Below, in pieces: positions 43,363 to 53,144 of a stretch of DNA of 64,000 bases. The stretch lies in contig NZ_CP134696.1 in assembly GCF_031851795.1 (NCBI RefSeq), positions 3,430,501 to 3,494,500 of the forward strand, in the 5' to 3' direction. Position 1 is the first letter of the stretch. Each line of letters starts with the position of its first letter. The stretch comes from Pontibacter sp. G13. GTDB lineage: Bacteria; Bacteroidota; Bacteroidia; J057. Under the pieces are notes generated by a model. The model was given only the letters and a program-made list of their open reading frames with translations. It was not told the DNA's origin and made no database searches. Made by a program: the position numbers and the translations under genes.

Positions 43363-44658
43363 ATGAACGCATCTCTACGTACCCCGATTTTATGGTTGAG
43401 CGTGATCGCGCTCGGCGTATTCTCGGGATGTGAAAAAAAGAAGGTCCGTGTCGACCTTGGCAAATCCGAGGTCAGAACCCTCCTTTCTCGGGTTTCAGAG
43501 TCCGGCGTGATCCAACCCACTATCGATGTCCCAGTAGCTCCAGACGTTTCTGGTGAGGTAGTTTACTTGGCGATTCAGGAAGGAATGCAGGTAAAAAAGG
43601 GAGATTTGTTGGTCACGATAAGACCTGATGACTACAAAGCTCAGCTAGAACAAACCGAAGCCTCTCTGAGCCGTGCCCAAGCTGGCTACCTACAGGCGAA
43701 AGCCAATCTCAGTCAATCCAAGGCAACCGTACTCCAAGACTCCATCGCATTGGCACGAACAAAGTCCCTATTTGGGGAAGAGGTTGTCTCCCAAGTGGAT
43801 TTGGAAAATGCACAACTCAAATTTGAGGTATCGAAGTCTCAGTATGAGTCTGCCAAGTTCAACGTACAATCTTCCTATTACCAAGTAAAGTCAGCGGAAG
43901 CTACCCGTAAGCAATCGCGTCAAAACTTGGATCGGACCAATATCTATGCCTCCATGGATGGTACGATCACCAAGCTCAATGTCGAATTGGGCCAACGAGT
44001 GGTAGGAACCATGCAGATGGCAGGTACTGAAATTCTCAAGATTGCAGATCTGTCCAGAATGGAAGTAGTCGTGGAAGTCAACGAAAACGACATCATCCAC
44101 GTGAGCATTGGTGACAGCGCATTGGTTGAGGTAGATGCCTATCCCGACCGTGCATTCTTCGGGAAAGTCAGCGAAGTAGCCTATTCTGCCTCTACTTCAG
44201 GAGTGGGATTCTCAACTGATCAAGTGACAAACTTTGAGGTGAAGGTCGTAGTCGATCCAGCCTCTTATCAGGATTTGCTGACCGCTAAATCCTCTAAAAG
44301 CCCATTCCGCCCGGGGATGACTTCGCTTGTTGAAATCTATACCAAGCAAGTCGACAATGCGACCGTAGTACCGATTCAAGCCGTCACGCTTCGTTCAGAT
44401 GAAGAAGCTGAAGGCGAAGACTCCGACAATGAGTCTATCGAGGTCGTATTTACCTTCGATGGGTCAAAGGTATCGCAGGTTCCCGTGACTACCGGTATCA
44501 GTGATGGTGAATTTATTGAAGTAGTATCTGGACTGGGATCTGATGTAGAAGTGGTAACAGGACCTTATACGACGTTGAGCCGAAAACTGGAGGATGGCAT
44601 GATTGTGCAAAAATCCTTTAAGCGGAAAACCGATAAAAAGTGGGAAGAGGAAGAATAG
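43363..44658 (+). CDS. Periplasmic adaptor (HlyD/MacA-type) lipoprotein
   Basis: 431 residues. Lipoprotein signal with FSGC at Cys24. Lipoyl-like and beta-barrel segments flank a helical hairpin at about 95-185 (ASLSRAQAGYLQAKANLSQSKATVL); LDRTNIYASMDGTITKLNVELGQRVVG is the returning half of the lipoyl fold. The C-terminal membrane-proximal part is Glu/Asp-rich. Adaptors of this type link an inner-membrane pump (MacB or RND) to TolC. It is the last gene of the unit and is followed by a terminator; no MacB or RND gene follows. Confidence 0.9.
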   Translation: MNASLRTPILWLSVIALGVFSGCEKKKVRVDLGKSEVRTLLSRVSESGVIQPTIDVPVAPDVSGEVVYLAIQEGMQVKKGDLLVTIRPDDYKAQLEQTEASLSRAQAGYLQAKANLSQSKATVLQDSIALARTKSLFGEEVVSQVDLENAQLKFEVSKSQYESAKFNVQSSYYQVKSAEATRKQSRQNLDRTNIYASMDGTITKLNVELGQRVVGTMQMAGTEILKIADLSRMEVVVEVNENDIIHVSIGDSALVEVDAYPDRAFFGKVSEVAYSASTSGVGFSTDQVTNFEVKVVVDPASYQDLLTAKSSKSPFRPGMTSLVEIYTKQVDNATVVPIQAVTLRSDEEAEGEDSDNESIEVVFTFDGSKVSQVPVTTGISDGEFIEVVSGLGSDVEVVTGPYTTLSRKLEDGMIVQKSFKRKTDKKWEEEE

Positions 44659-44679
44659 TCCTCACAACCCCTAATTACC

Positions 44680-44718
44680 AAAGGCCTGCCTCAGATGATG
44701 AAGCAGGCCTTTGTTTTT
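44680..44718 (+). terminator. Terminator of the TolC-adaptor unit
   Basis: AAAGGCCTGC(CTC) pairs with GCAGGCCTTT and is followed by GTTTTT. Confidence 0.85.
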
Positions 44719-44769
44719 GGGAGTGAGAACTTCCGAACTTATGCCCCCAAACGAATTGGAGATTCAATC

Positions 44770-44802
44770 AAAAACGGGATACCCATTGTTGGATATCCCG
44801 CA
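44770..44802 (-). terminator. Terminator of dxs
   Basis: On the minus strand GCGGGATA and TATCCCGT arms enclose a partly paired loop (TCC/GGG) and are followed by TTTTTG. It is about 70 bp past the dxs stop. Confidence 0.75.
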
Positions 44803-44869
44803 ATCATTTAAGACAGCTGGAGCTACCTAGGCAGCCCCAACCCTTGTGACTTGGCGTCGAGCGCCACGG

Positions 44870-46795
44870 TTATGCAAAGTCGCGGACTGTTACCCAGTCT
44901 TTGACAGCTTCGACAATCGCCTGCTTGTCATAACCACATTCTGCCCACAGTTCACCTTGGGTACCATGATCGACAAATCGGTCAGGCACTCCCAAGCGTT
45001 TCACTTTGGTCGCATATCCGTGGTCAGCCATGAATTCCACAATTGCAGATCCAAAACCGCCCATGATACAGCCGTCTTCTACGGTAATAACTTTATCGTA
45101 TTTCGAGAATACCTCGTGAAGAAGTTCTTCATCTAGCGGCTTCACAAATCGCATATCGTAATGACCCGGGTGAATTCCCTCGGCATTCAACTCTTGGATA
45201 GCCTCGGTGGCAAAATTACCGGGGTGGCCGATGGTGAGAATTGCCACCTCTTCACCAGCTACCAATTCTCGGCCTTTCCCTACTGGGATAACCTCGAATG
45301 GCGTTTGCCAATCCACCATCACGCCTTTTCCACGGGGATAACGAATGGAGAATGGACCTTTATGCTCATTCGCAGCTGTATGCATCAGATTACGGAGTTC
45401 TTGCTCATTCATCGGAGCAGAAACGACCATGTTGGGGATGCAGCGGAAGAATGCCATATCGTAAGCACCGTGGTGGGTTGAGCCATCAGCTCCGACCAGT
45501 CCTCCACGATCCAAACAGAACACGACATGCAGGTTTTGAATGGCTACGTCATGGATCACCTGATCGTATGCCCGCTGCATGAAGCTAGAGTAGATATTGC
45601 AGAATGGTACAAGCCCTTGGGTGGCCAATCCCGCAGAGAAGGTTACAGCATGCTGTTCGGCAATACCTACATCAAAGGCACGCTCTGGCATCTCGGCGAG
45701 CATGTATTTCATGCTACAACCACTCGGCATGGCGGGCGTTACCCCCATGATCTTTTCATTCTCCTTGGCGAGTTCGATGATAGATCTTCCGAAAACGTCT
45801 TGGTATTTGGGAGGAGAAGGAGTGTGGCTGGTTGGCTTGTGGATTTCTCCTGTGATCTTGTCGAACGTACCTGGGGCATGCCATTTGGTCTGATCCTTCT
45901 CAGCAAGCTCGTATCCTTTCCCTTTCACTGTAACACAGTGCAGCAATTTCGGTCCAGGAATCTTCTTAAGATCATCGAGAATACGAACCAAATGGTTGAC
46001 GTCATGCCCATCGATTGGTCCAAAATATCGGTACCCCAACGCTTCGAAAAGCATTCCTGGGCGGTTAGCAGCCATCACCGCCTGCTCGATTTTCGCAGCA
46101 GCAGCTCTTGCTTTATCGCCAACTTTGTCAATTTTCCCAAGCAAATTCCAAACCTCGTCACGAAGCTTGTTATAGGTATTCGAAGTTGTGATATCGGTCA
46201 AATACTCTTTCAACGCGCCCACATTGGGATCAATAGACATATTGTTGTCATTCAAGATCACCAAGATGTCTGTGTCTTCCCAGCCTCCATGATTCAGACC
46301 TTCGAAAGCAATACCTCCGGTCAAGGCTCCATCGCCTATCACTGAAATAATTTTGCGATCGTCTTCTCCTTTGTAGGCTTTGGCGATTGCCATACCTACA
46401 CCTGCAGAGATGGAAGTGGAACTATGCCCAACACCAAAAGTATCGTACTCGGATTCAGAGCGCTTAGGGAAGCCTGAAACACCATTGTATCGACGGTTGG
46501 TATGGAAGTCCTCACGACGTCCAGTGATGATCTTGTGTCCGTAAGCTTGGTGGCCCACGTCCCAGATCAACTGATCGTAAGGGGTATTGTATACATAGTG
46601 AATGGCAGTTGTCAATTCAACTACCCCAAGGCTAGCACCGAAATGTCCACCGTTTACGGAAACTGTGGAAATGATAAAATCTCTAAGCTCTTGGCTGAAA
46701 TCATACAGCTGTTCCGGCTTAAGTTTTCTGAGATCCTCAGGAGTTACGACCTGAGCCAGCAACTCTTTAGGTTGTATTTTAATTGGATCGGGCAT
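44870..46795 (-). CDS. dxs: 1-deoxy-D-xylulose-5-phosphate synthase
   Basis: 641 residues from the ATG at 46795 (MPDPIKIQPKELL); the frame is open for 75 further codons upstream, but that stretch is unlike the family. ThDP-dependent transketolase fold: the N-terminal His in VGHQAYGHKIITGR, the ThDP loop GDGALTGGIAFEGLN, the middle FDVGIAEQHAVTFSAGLA with catalytic Glu, and the C-terminal VTVEDGCIMGGFGSA. It condenses pyruvate and glyceraldehyde 3-phosphate to DXP for isoprenoids by the MEP pathway and feeds thiamine and vitamin B6. Length is normal. Confidence 0.95.
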   Translation of the reverse strand: MPDPIKIQPKELLAQVVTPEDLRKLKPEQLYDFSQELRDFIISTVSVNGGHFGASLGVVELTTAIHYVYNTPYDQLIWDVGHQAYGHKIITGRREDFHTNRRYNGVSGFPKRSESEYDTFGVGHSSTSISAGVGMAIAKAYKGEDDRKIISVIGDGALTGGIAFEGLNHGGWEDTDILVILNDNNMSIDPNVGALKEYLTDITTSNTYNKLRDEVWNLLGKIDKVGDKARAAAAKIEQAVMAANRPGMLFEALGYRYFGPIDGHDVNHLVRILDDLKKIPGPKLLHCVTVKGKGYELAEKDQTKWHAPGTFDKITGEIHKPTSHTPSPPKYQDVFGRSIIELAKENEKIMGVTPAMPSGCSMKYMLAEMPERAFDVGIAEQHAVTFSAGLATQGLVPFCNIYSSFMQRAYDQVIHDVAIQNLHVVFCLDRGGLVGADGSTHHGAYDMAFFRCIPNMVVSAPMNEQELRNLMHTAANEHKGPFSIRYPRGKGVMVDWQTPFEVIPVGKGRELVAGEEVAILTIGHPGNFATEAIQELNAEGIHPGHYDMRFVKPLDEELLHEVFSKYDKVITVEDGCIMGGFGSAIVEFMADHGYATKVKRLGVPDRFVDHGTQGELWAECGYDKQAIVEAVKDWVTVRDFA

Positions 46796-47050
46796 GTGTT
46801 TGGGTAACGCGTTGTTGAAAATCGTTATTGGAAACCAATGCGTTGTGCGATTTGTTCGGCGTTCGGCAATAATACTAGAATTATACCTGAAATCCGAACC
46901 CCACACCCAGCACCGGAAGGCGTATGCTTGGGTTAATCTGTGAGATTTGCCATCCCATTTCATTATAAATACCCGATGGCAAAGCAGATTGTTTAACCTT
47001 TTCACCCAAAAGCTAAACAAAAATATTCAACCCACCAAATTAAGATAACG

Positions 47051-47087
47051 AAGCGGCCGATCATCTATCCCAGACGATCGGCCGCTT
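47051..47087 (-). terminator. Hairpin after sucA, probable terminator
   Basis: AAGCGGCCGATC and GATCGGCCGCTT are exact inverted arms around a 13-base loop, 15 bp past the sucA stop on the minus strand. The T tail is weak. The rest of the 300-bp sucA-dxs space is plain. Confidence 0.65.
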
Positions 47088-47102
47088 AACAAAATGGTCG
47101 AT

Positions 47103-49877
47103 TTATTTAGTGACTGGAGCCGCTTTTTCAGAAACACGATCAAATGCTTCATCAAGGATAGCTTCCAATTCAGCTGCATGTTGCTTGTAGTATCCACTTG
47201 CGGGGCTTGGAGATGGCTTGCGGCAGATCACCTTCAAATCAATCTCGGTGATTACGCGCAATACATAGTTCCATGCACCCATGTTACGAGGCTCTTCCTG
47301 AACCCAGTTCCAAGTGACACCTGCCTTCTTGTAGCGCTTGATCAATGCTCTCAGCTGGTCTACGGGCAACGGATACAATTGCTCGATCCGCACAATGGCC
47401 ACGTCATCACGGTTAGATTTTTGTTTTTCCTCCAACAAGTCATAGTAGATTTTTCCGGTACATACCAGAACCTTCTTGACTTTGGATGGATCAGCTACCG
47501 GATCATCGATGACTTCTTGGAAGCGTGTTCCCTCTCCGAAATCAGACAACGGGCTCACACATCCCGGATAGCGCAACAATTTCTTCGGGGTGAATACCAC
47601 CAAAGGAATACGGAACTCGCGGTGAACCTGACGACGAATAGCGTGGAAGAAGTTGGCCGGCGTAGTACAGTTCAGAACCTGCATGTTCTTGCGCGCGCAC
47701 AAATCGAGGTAACGCTCGATACGAGCGGAAGAGTGTTCCGGTCCCTGACCTTCATAGCCATGAGGCAACAATTGGATCAATCCAGTCATCCGCTGCCATT
47801 TGGTTTCGCCAGCAGAGATGTATTGGTCCATCATGATTTGAGCGCCGTTGGCGAAGTCGCCAAACTGTGCTTCCCAGATCACAATATTATTTGGGTTGGT
47901 GATAGAGTATCCATACTCAAATCCGAGTACCCCATATTCAGACAGCAATGAGTTGTAAGCAACGAACTCTGCTTGCTGATCTTCAGCCAAGTGATTGAGC
48001 GGAATGTAATCCTGCTCCGCATCCTCACTCACGATCACAGCATGACGGTGAGAGAATGTACCTCGGCGAACATCCTGTCCACTCAGACGGATTGGGTATC
48101 CTTCCAGCAACAAACTGCCATAAGCCAGCAATTCCCCAAGCGCCCAGTCCAAGCGATCTTCGTCCAAGAAGGTCAAGCGATCGCCAAACAGTTTGCGGAT
48201 TTTCTTGTGCGCTTTAAAGGTCTCAGGAATATCGTGAAGCTTTTTGCCGATAGCGGCCAGTTTCTTGGAAGAAACACCCGTCACCGGAGAAAGACCTTCA
48301 AAATCTTCGTTGGAAACTCGACGAATGCCAGACCAAGTATCTTTCAAATATGGAGCAAACTCCAATTTGTCTTTGGCACGGGATTCCTCAAGCTCAGCCT
48401 GAAGTTTTTTCTTGAATTCAAGTTCTAGCTCCTTCGCCATATTCGCCTCCACATCACCGGAATTCAACAGGCGATCGAAGTAGATTTGACGAGGATCTTT
48501 GTGCTTTTTGATCGTCTTGTAGAGCAATGGCTGCGTGAACGCAGGCTCATCTGCTTCATTGTGTCCATGACGACGATAAGACAAGAGATCGATGAAGACA
48601 TCGCGATTGAACTGCTGGCGGAATTCCATGGCCAGTTCGATCGCGTAAACAACTGCCTCGGCATCATCACCATTCACGTGGAATACAGGCGACTGGGTCA
48701 CCTTGGCAATGTCAGTACAGTACGTGGAAGAACGACCGTCGATATAGTTGGTCGTGAATCCTACTTGGTTGTTGATGACCAAGTGGATGGTTCCCCCCGC
48801 CTTGTAACCGGGCAAGAGAGACATTTGGATCACCTCATACACCACCCCTTGAGCAGCGATGGCTGCATCACCGTGGATAAGGATAGGTGCCAATTTGGAG
48901 AAATCGCTGTTGTATTTGCGATCAATTTTTGCGCGAGCAGCTCCCTGAACAACCGGATCAACCGCTTCCAAATGGGAAGGGTTGGGCATCAAGGAAAGGT
49001 GCACCTTACGGTTGGAGGAGGTCTCAATATCCGCAGAGAAGCCCAAGTGATATTTCACATCGCCTTGGAAAACCCCTTCAGCGTATTCTTTCCCCTCGAA
49101 TTCAGAGAAAATTTCGTCGTATTCTTTTTTGAGCGTATTGGCCAACACGTTCAAACGCCCACGGTGCGCCATTCCGATGATGAACTCGGCAATACCGAGA
49201 TCAGCACCTTTTTCGATGACGGCATCCAGTGCAGGGATCAGTGTTTCAGCCCCTTCCAGGGAGAACCGTTTCTGTCCGACGAATTTGGTTCCGAGAAATT
49301 TCTCAAAGATCACCGCCTCATTCAGCTTTGCGAGAATGTGGCGCTTCTTTTCGATGGAGAAATTGGGGGTGTTGCGGTTTTGCTCGATCTTCTGCTGAAG
49401 CCAAGCAACCATCTCTGGTTTTCGGACATACACATACTCAGATCCAATCGCCTGGCAATAGGTCTGTTTGAGCATATCCAAAATGTCGCGCAGCTTGGCA
49501 GGTCCCAAACCGACCTCTTTACCAGCTTGGAATACCGTATCGAGATCGGCATCGGAGAGCTGATAATTGGCAAGATCAAGGTTGGGCGTGTACTTCCGCC
49601 GTTCGCGAACCGGATTGGTCTTGGTGAAGAGGTGACCGCGCTTTCGGTAGTCATTGATGAGGTTGAGTACCAAAATCTCCTTGGAGGCAACGGTATCATT
49701 TCCGGCAGGTGCGGAAGATTCCGTGGAGTCGCCGTATTTGGCGAGCGCAAATTCAAATCCAGAGAAGAAGCTCCTCCATTCCGGACCTACTGATTCCGGA
49801 TCTTGTTGCCAGGCGCGATATACGTTATCGATATATTCAGGCGTGGCATTGCTGAGAAACGAAAAATGGTCAGACAT
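47103..49877 (-). CDS. sucA: 2-oxoglutarate dehydrogenase E1 component
   Basis: 924 residues, ThDP-dependent. The N-terminal E1 tail segment (YIDNVYRAWQQDPESVGPEWRSFF) that binds the E2/E3 core is present, followed by the E1 domains with RFSLEGAETLIPALDAVIEKGADLGI, the ThDP-site HGDAAIAAQGVVYEVIQMS, VHVNGDDAEAVVYA, RHGHNEADEPAFTQP and the C-terminal transketolase-like half (FSHRHAVIVSEDA; LPHGYEGQGPEHSSARIERYL). It decarboxylates 2-oxoglutarate and loads succinyl groups on the SucB lipoyl domain; sucB lies over 40 kb away. Single gene with a -7 box at 50007-50014. Confidence 0.97.
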   Translation of the reverse strand: MSDHFSFLSNATPEYIDNVYRAWQQDPESVGPEWRSFFSGFEFALAKYGDSTESSAPAGNDTVASKEILVLNLINDYRKRGHLFTKTNPVRERRKYTPNLDLANYQLSDADLDTVFQAGKEVGLGPAKLRDILDMLKQTYCQAIGSEYVYVRKPEMVAWLQQKIEQNRNTPNFSIEKKRHILAKLNEAVIFEKFLGTKFVGQKRFSLEGAETLIPALDAVIEKGADLGIAEFIIGMAHRGRLNVLANTLKKEYDEIFSEFEGKEYAEGVFQGDVKYHLGFSADIETSSNRKVHLSLMPNPSHLEAVDPVVQGAARAKIDRKYNSDFSKLAPILIHGDAAIAAQGVVYEVIQMSLLPGYKAGGTIHLVINNQVGFTTNYIDGRSSTYCTDIAKVTQSPVFHVNGDDAEAVVYAIELAMEFRQQFNRDVFIDLLSYRRHGHNEADEPAFTQPLLYKTIKKHKDPRQIYFDRLLNSGDVEANMAKELELEFKKKLQAELEESRAKDKLEFAPYLKDTWSGIRRVSNEDFEGLSPVTGVSSKKLAAIGKKLHDIPETFKAHKKIRKLFGDRLTFLDEDRLDWALGELLAYGSLLLEGYPIRLSGQDVRRGTFSHRHAVIVSEDAEQDYIPLNHLAEDQQAEFVAYNSLLSEYGVLGFEYGYSITNPNNIVIWEAQFGDFANGAQIMMDQYISAGETKWQRMTGLIQLLPHGYEGQGPEHSSARIERYLDLCARKNMQVLNCTTPANFFHAIRRQVHREFRIPLVVFTPKKLLRYPGCVSPLSDFGEGTRFQEVIDDPVADPSKVKKVLVCTGKIYYDLLEEKQKSNRDDVAIVRIEQLYPLPVDQLRALIKRYKKAGVTWNWVQEEPRNMGAWNYVLRVITEIDLKVICRKPSPSPASGYYKQHAAELEAILDEAFDRVSEKAAPVTK

Positions 49878-50006
49878 TTTCGCTATAGATAAAAAAGTTG
49901 TTCAAGCTCAAAGAGCTTGAAATGGCCATGATAAATAAACCCCGGCAAACATGATTGTTCAAAAACACCCCATTTCAAGGCCGGGAAAGTCGGACGTATG
50001 TTTAAG

Positions 50007-50014
50007 CAAAGCTA
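50007..50014 (-). promoter_or_regulatory. Putative -7 box of sucA
   Basis: Minus-strand TAGCTTTG, an exact consensus match, 130 bp upstream of the ATG, leaving a rather long leader. No -33 at normal spacing. Confidence 0.4.
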
Positions 50015-50060
50015 CGAAAACCCATGGGAAAGCCGCAGGTATTTCCTCGAAATCAGGGCA

Positions 50061-50636
50061 TCAATGCGCAAGTTTTCGGATGGTTTGAAACATATTGCTC
50101 GCTTCCGAATGAGCAAAGCTTTCTGCCCGATTGCTAAATAGACGGAACTTCAGATCTCCTTGTTTGTAAATCGCCTCAGTTTGATACTCAAGCATCCCTT
50201 CCTTGGCGACTTCTACCAACACTCCAAAAGGAGCCTCAACAAGAAATTGGCTGAAAGTGAAACCTTCATATTGATCGTCCTGCCAAGACTGTCTGATGTA
50301 GTCCAAGTCATTCTCAGTCAACTCCACCATCAATTGGTATCGTCCATCCATGCCGTACAACAAAAATCCTTCTGTCCCTTCATCTTTGCGGATCTTGGTT
50401 CCCCTTGGTACCAAAAAATTCAAAGTCTCATCCAAGTAAGTGGTTGAAAAAGGCTCCCACTGAATGGTCTTGCGGACTTCAGGGCTTGGATCGGGAATCC
50501 GAACCGGCAAGGTGGAAGGATCAACTCGCTCTGCTTGAGGCGGAGTCTTGATGTCAGAAGATTTCTCTCCAGAAGAATTACAGGAATACGCTGCGAATAG
50601 AAGCGCAAACCCGGCAATACGCATGAATTTGTTCAT
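50061..50636 (-). CDS. Putative lipoprotein, unknown function
   Basis: 191 residues. A signal sequence with FAAYSC (Cys19) is followed by a polar linker to about residue 60. The body reads as one alpha/beta domain with TYLDETLNFLVPRGTKI and YQLMVELTENDLDYIRQSWQDDQ, ending in a helix rich in Arg/Ser. I find no family that fits. It sits between sucA and the M14 peptidase, with a candidate promoter at 50692-50728, so it is probably transcribed by itself. Confidence 0.65.
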   Translation of the reverse strand: MNKFMRIAGFALLFAAYSCNSSGEKSSDIKTPPQAERVDPSTLPVRIPDPSPEVRKTIQWEPFSTTYLDETLNFLVPRGTKIRKDEGTEGFLLYGMDGRYQLMVELTENDLDYIRQSWQDDQYEGFTFSQFLVEAPFGVLVEVAKEGMLEYQTEAIYKQGDLKFRLFSNRAESFAHSEASNMFQTIRKLAH

Positions 50637-50691
50637 AACACCTTTGATTCAAGTGGCCTGACCTGTAGAATGGATCCACAAGCCTGATTAG

Positions 50692-50728
50692 CAAATCTAC
50701 GGAAATTTGCATTTCCATAATTCACAAA
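50692..50728 (-). promoter_or_regulatory. Putative promoter of the lipoprotein gene
   Basis: Minus-strand TTTG (50728-50725), 25 bp and TAGATTTG (50699-50692). The -7 is exact; spacing is longer than usual. The ATG is 56 bp downstream. Confidence 0.45.
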
Positions 50729-50770
50729 TGTTCGCAACTGGAACAGCTTCCCAAATTCCAGACTTTCAAC

Positions 50771-52528
50771 CTATTTCAAAGGAAGGGGATTTTCTCCCGT
50801 CCACCTTACGACTGGGTATCGATTGTAGCTCTGCTCATAATGCTCTGAATGTTCATATAGATAATTCAACTGCATACGAGGCTGAGCAGCAAAAACGCTA
50901 TCCTGAGCCTTGAGCGCTTCAAAGGCCTGCTTCAATTCTACATTCTCCGACAACATCGCTGCGGCCTCATCTTCAAACACATAAGGAGAGAAATATTCCT
51001 TGCGCATCAAGATCGCATCGAAGAAATTCCACCTAAAAAATGCATCTGTAGAAAAGGGCTCCAGGGTATGGACCAGATAGGGATTGGTCGTCTGATTGGT
51101 GAATGCGACATAATCTCCTGCATAAAAAGGAAGACTCACAAAGTCCTTGGACACCACCACATTTCGATGAAAGTAATGACCTTCCCAAGGGAAATTTAGC
51201 GTATTCACATCCTCGATTCGATACACTTCCACATCCAACACGGTGTCTACAGCAATCTGCTTCAGCTCCACACCATTCATTTCTAGACGCTCAATCACCT
51301 CTGAATACACTTGGGGGATGAGGTATGCATCTGGCGTTTCTACTTCGGCCTTTGCCGCAAATCGATGGTAATAGGGAATGGGCTTCGTGTACGGCGCACT
51401 TCGGTCGTAGTACAATCTTGGCTGGCCAGTCACCTCGCTGGGCTTGTATTTCGCCTCAAATCCTTTGAAATCGATCATGACTGAATCGGTCTGATCCAAT
51501 TCCCAATCCACTGCGAATAATTTTTGGGAAGCGGCAGCTTGACGATCCGCTTCCACTGCATTCCTTAGGTCTGAGGCATTCTTATGAGCATGACGGATCA
51601 TTCCCTCCAAGAAAGAGTAGGTGGCTGATACCCGATCCTCAAATGATTTCAACATGTGAGCTTCCGTCGTGAATCCCATCGAGTATGAAAGAGCCGCATA
51701 CCCAGAGGAATATCTTGGAGCATCCAAAAAGGCCGCAATCCCATCATCGGGAGTACTTCCCACCGAATTCACATAAGGGGAAAGAATGTAGGGGGTCTTG
51801 GACATCCATTTTTCCATCGCAGGGATCAACTCATTCTGCATGTAAGGCCCGGTTTGCGGTCCCAACTTGTCAGGATGCGAAGGCAAGTAGGTCATCGTCG
51901 CTTGATAGTCGGCGCCGTTGGTCGTGTGGGTATCAATAAAGAGATGCGGTTTCCAAGCCTGAAAGAAAGCCGTGAAAGCTTTGGCATTTTTGGAGTCAGC
52001 TTTGATGAAATCCCGATTCAGATCGAGGTTTCTGGCATTTCCCCTAAATCCATAAGCCTCGGGACCAACCTGATTGGCACGACTACAACAACCACGATTG
52101 AGCGAACCGCCCACATTGTAAATAGGCACAAGGACCACTGTAACATGCTTCAGCAAATCATTGAATGCTTTTTCCTGAACCAAATCTCTCGCCAGCATCA
52201 TGCTTGCATCTATCCCACAAGGCTCTCCCGGATGAATGCCATTGTTGATGAATAGGACTACTTTCCCTGCTTCTGCCACTTCTTGAGGATCATTGAATCC
52301 ATCTCCATCTATCACCACAAGGTGCAGCGGTCGACCCACATCCGTCTTTCCTCCCTCTAGCAGAGAGATTTCGGGATACGCTTCGGATAACCGTTGGTAA
52401 TAATCTATGGCTTCCTCATAGGTAGCTGACGCCATTTTGTCCGATGCTTCGTATGGAGTGGTCCATTCACTATTCAGGCTCATGTCAAGCACAAGTCCCA
52501 GAAGTGCAATTCCAGTGGAAAGTTTCAT
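50771..52528 (-). CDS. Secreted M14-family zinc carboxypeptidase
   Basis: 585 residues from the ATG at 52528 (MKLSTGIALLGLVLDMSL), which gives a plausible signal; an ATG at 52561 would add 11 polar residues. The first zinc ligands are in NNGIHPGEPCGIDA (HxxE) and the third is the His in FIDTHTTNGADYQ; GRPLHLVVIDG and FRGNARNLDLNRDFIKADS supply substrate-site Arg/Asn-Arg. The C-terminal ~220 residues are a separate all-beta extension. Such M14 proteins are exported enzymes that trim C-terminal residues from peptides. Substrate not deducible. Confidence 0.9.
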   Translation of the reverse strand: MKLSTGIALLGLVLDMSLNSEWTTPYEASDKMASATYEEAIDYYQRLSEAYPEISLLEGGKTDVGRPLHLVVIDGDGFNDPQEVAEAGKVVLFINNGIHPGEPCGIDASMMLARDLVQEKAFNDLLKHVTVVLVPIYNVGGSLNRGCCSRANQVGPEAYGFRGNARNLDLNRDFIKADSKNAKAFTAFFQAWKPHLFIDTHTTNGADYQATMTYLPSHPDKLGPQTGPYMQNELIPAMEKWMSKTPYILSPYVNSVGSTPDDGIAAFLDAPRYSSGYAALSYSMGFTTEAHMLKSFEDRVSATYSFLEGMIRHAHKNASDLRNAVEADRQAAASQKLFAVDWELDQTDSVMIDFKGFEAKYKPSEVTGQPRLYYDRSAPYTKPIPYYHRFAAKAEVETPDAYLIPQVYSEVIERLEMNGVELKQIAVDTVLDVEVYRIEDVNTLNFPWEGHYFHRNVVVSKDFVSLPFYAGDYVAFTNQTTNPYLVHTLEPFSTDAFFRWNFFDAILMRKEYFSPYVFEDEAAAMLSENVELKQAFEALKAQDSVFAAQPRMQLNYLYEHSEHYEQSYNRYPVVRWTGENPLPLK

Positions 52529-52645
52529 GCTAGAAAATTGTCTTGAGGATCGATATCTCATGCAACCTATTTCTTTTTCGTCAAATTATCAGCTTTTGAT
52601 CAATCGTAATTCCTCACATTTTCACTAGGTTAATCACCCAAAAGG

Positions 52646-53083
52646 ATGACAGACAAACTCTCTCCCGCTCAGCGCAGCAGACTGATGGGCAAGGTCAAAA
52701 GGCGAGACACGATCCCTGAATTACTCGTCAGAAAGTACCTCCACGCCGCGGGATACCGCTTTCGGGTAGATGTAGCCAAACTCCCTGGAAGGCCGGATAT
52801 CGTTATGCGCAAATTCAAAACCGCCATATTCATCCACGGCTGCTTTTGGCATGGCCACGAAAATTGCTCATTATTCAAGATCCCAAAGACCAGAACCGAC
52901 TGGTGGCAAGCCAAAATCGACCGTAACCGATCACGCGATGCAGCAGCCATAGAAGCCCTTCGAGAGGAAGGTTGGCGCGTATGGGTCATCTGGGAATGTG
53001 AGCTGAAAAAACGAAGAAGAGGAGCTACCTTGCACCATCTGCTGGAGTCATTGGTCGCATTGGAATATCCAGCAGAACTTTAA
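52646..53083 (+). CDS. vsr: Very short patch repair endonuclease
   Basis: 145 residues. Vsr nicks 5' to T in T:G mismatches produced by deamination of 5-methylcytosine. The N-terminal LSPAQRSRLMGKVKRRDTIPELLVRKYLHAAGYRFRVD, the catalytic Asp in LPGRPDIVMRKFKTAIF and the zinc/His site IHGCFWHGHENC are intact; WWQAKIDRNRSRD follows. vsr is normally coupled to a cytosine-5 methyltransferase; none is encoded in the window. It is followed after 61 bp by a thioesterase gene. Confidence 0.93.
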   Translation: MTDKLSPAQRSRLMGKVKRRDTIPELLVRKYLHAAGYRFRVDVAKLPGRPDIVMRKFKTAIFIHGCFWHGHENCSLFKIPKTRTDWWQAKIDRNRSRDAAAIEALREEGWRVWVIWECELKKRRRGATLHHLLESLVALEYPAEL

Positions 53084-53133
53084 TTTGCAAGTCTATAAAC
53101 CGAAAATTCTACTAATTTGCAGGTAGATAAGAA

Positions 53134-53140
53134 AAGGAGG
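53134..53140 (+). promoter_or_regulatory. Strong Shine-Dalgarno sequence
   Basis: AAGGAGG with 4 bp to the ATG at 53145. Most genes in this window lack such a site, so this one is unusual for the phylum and fixes the start of the thioesterase gene. Confidence 0.7.
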
Positions 53141-53144
53141 AGAC

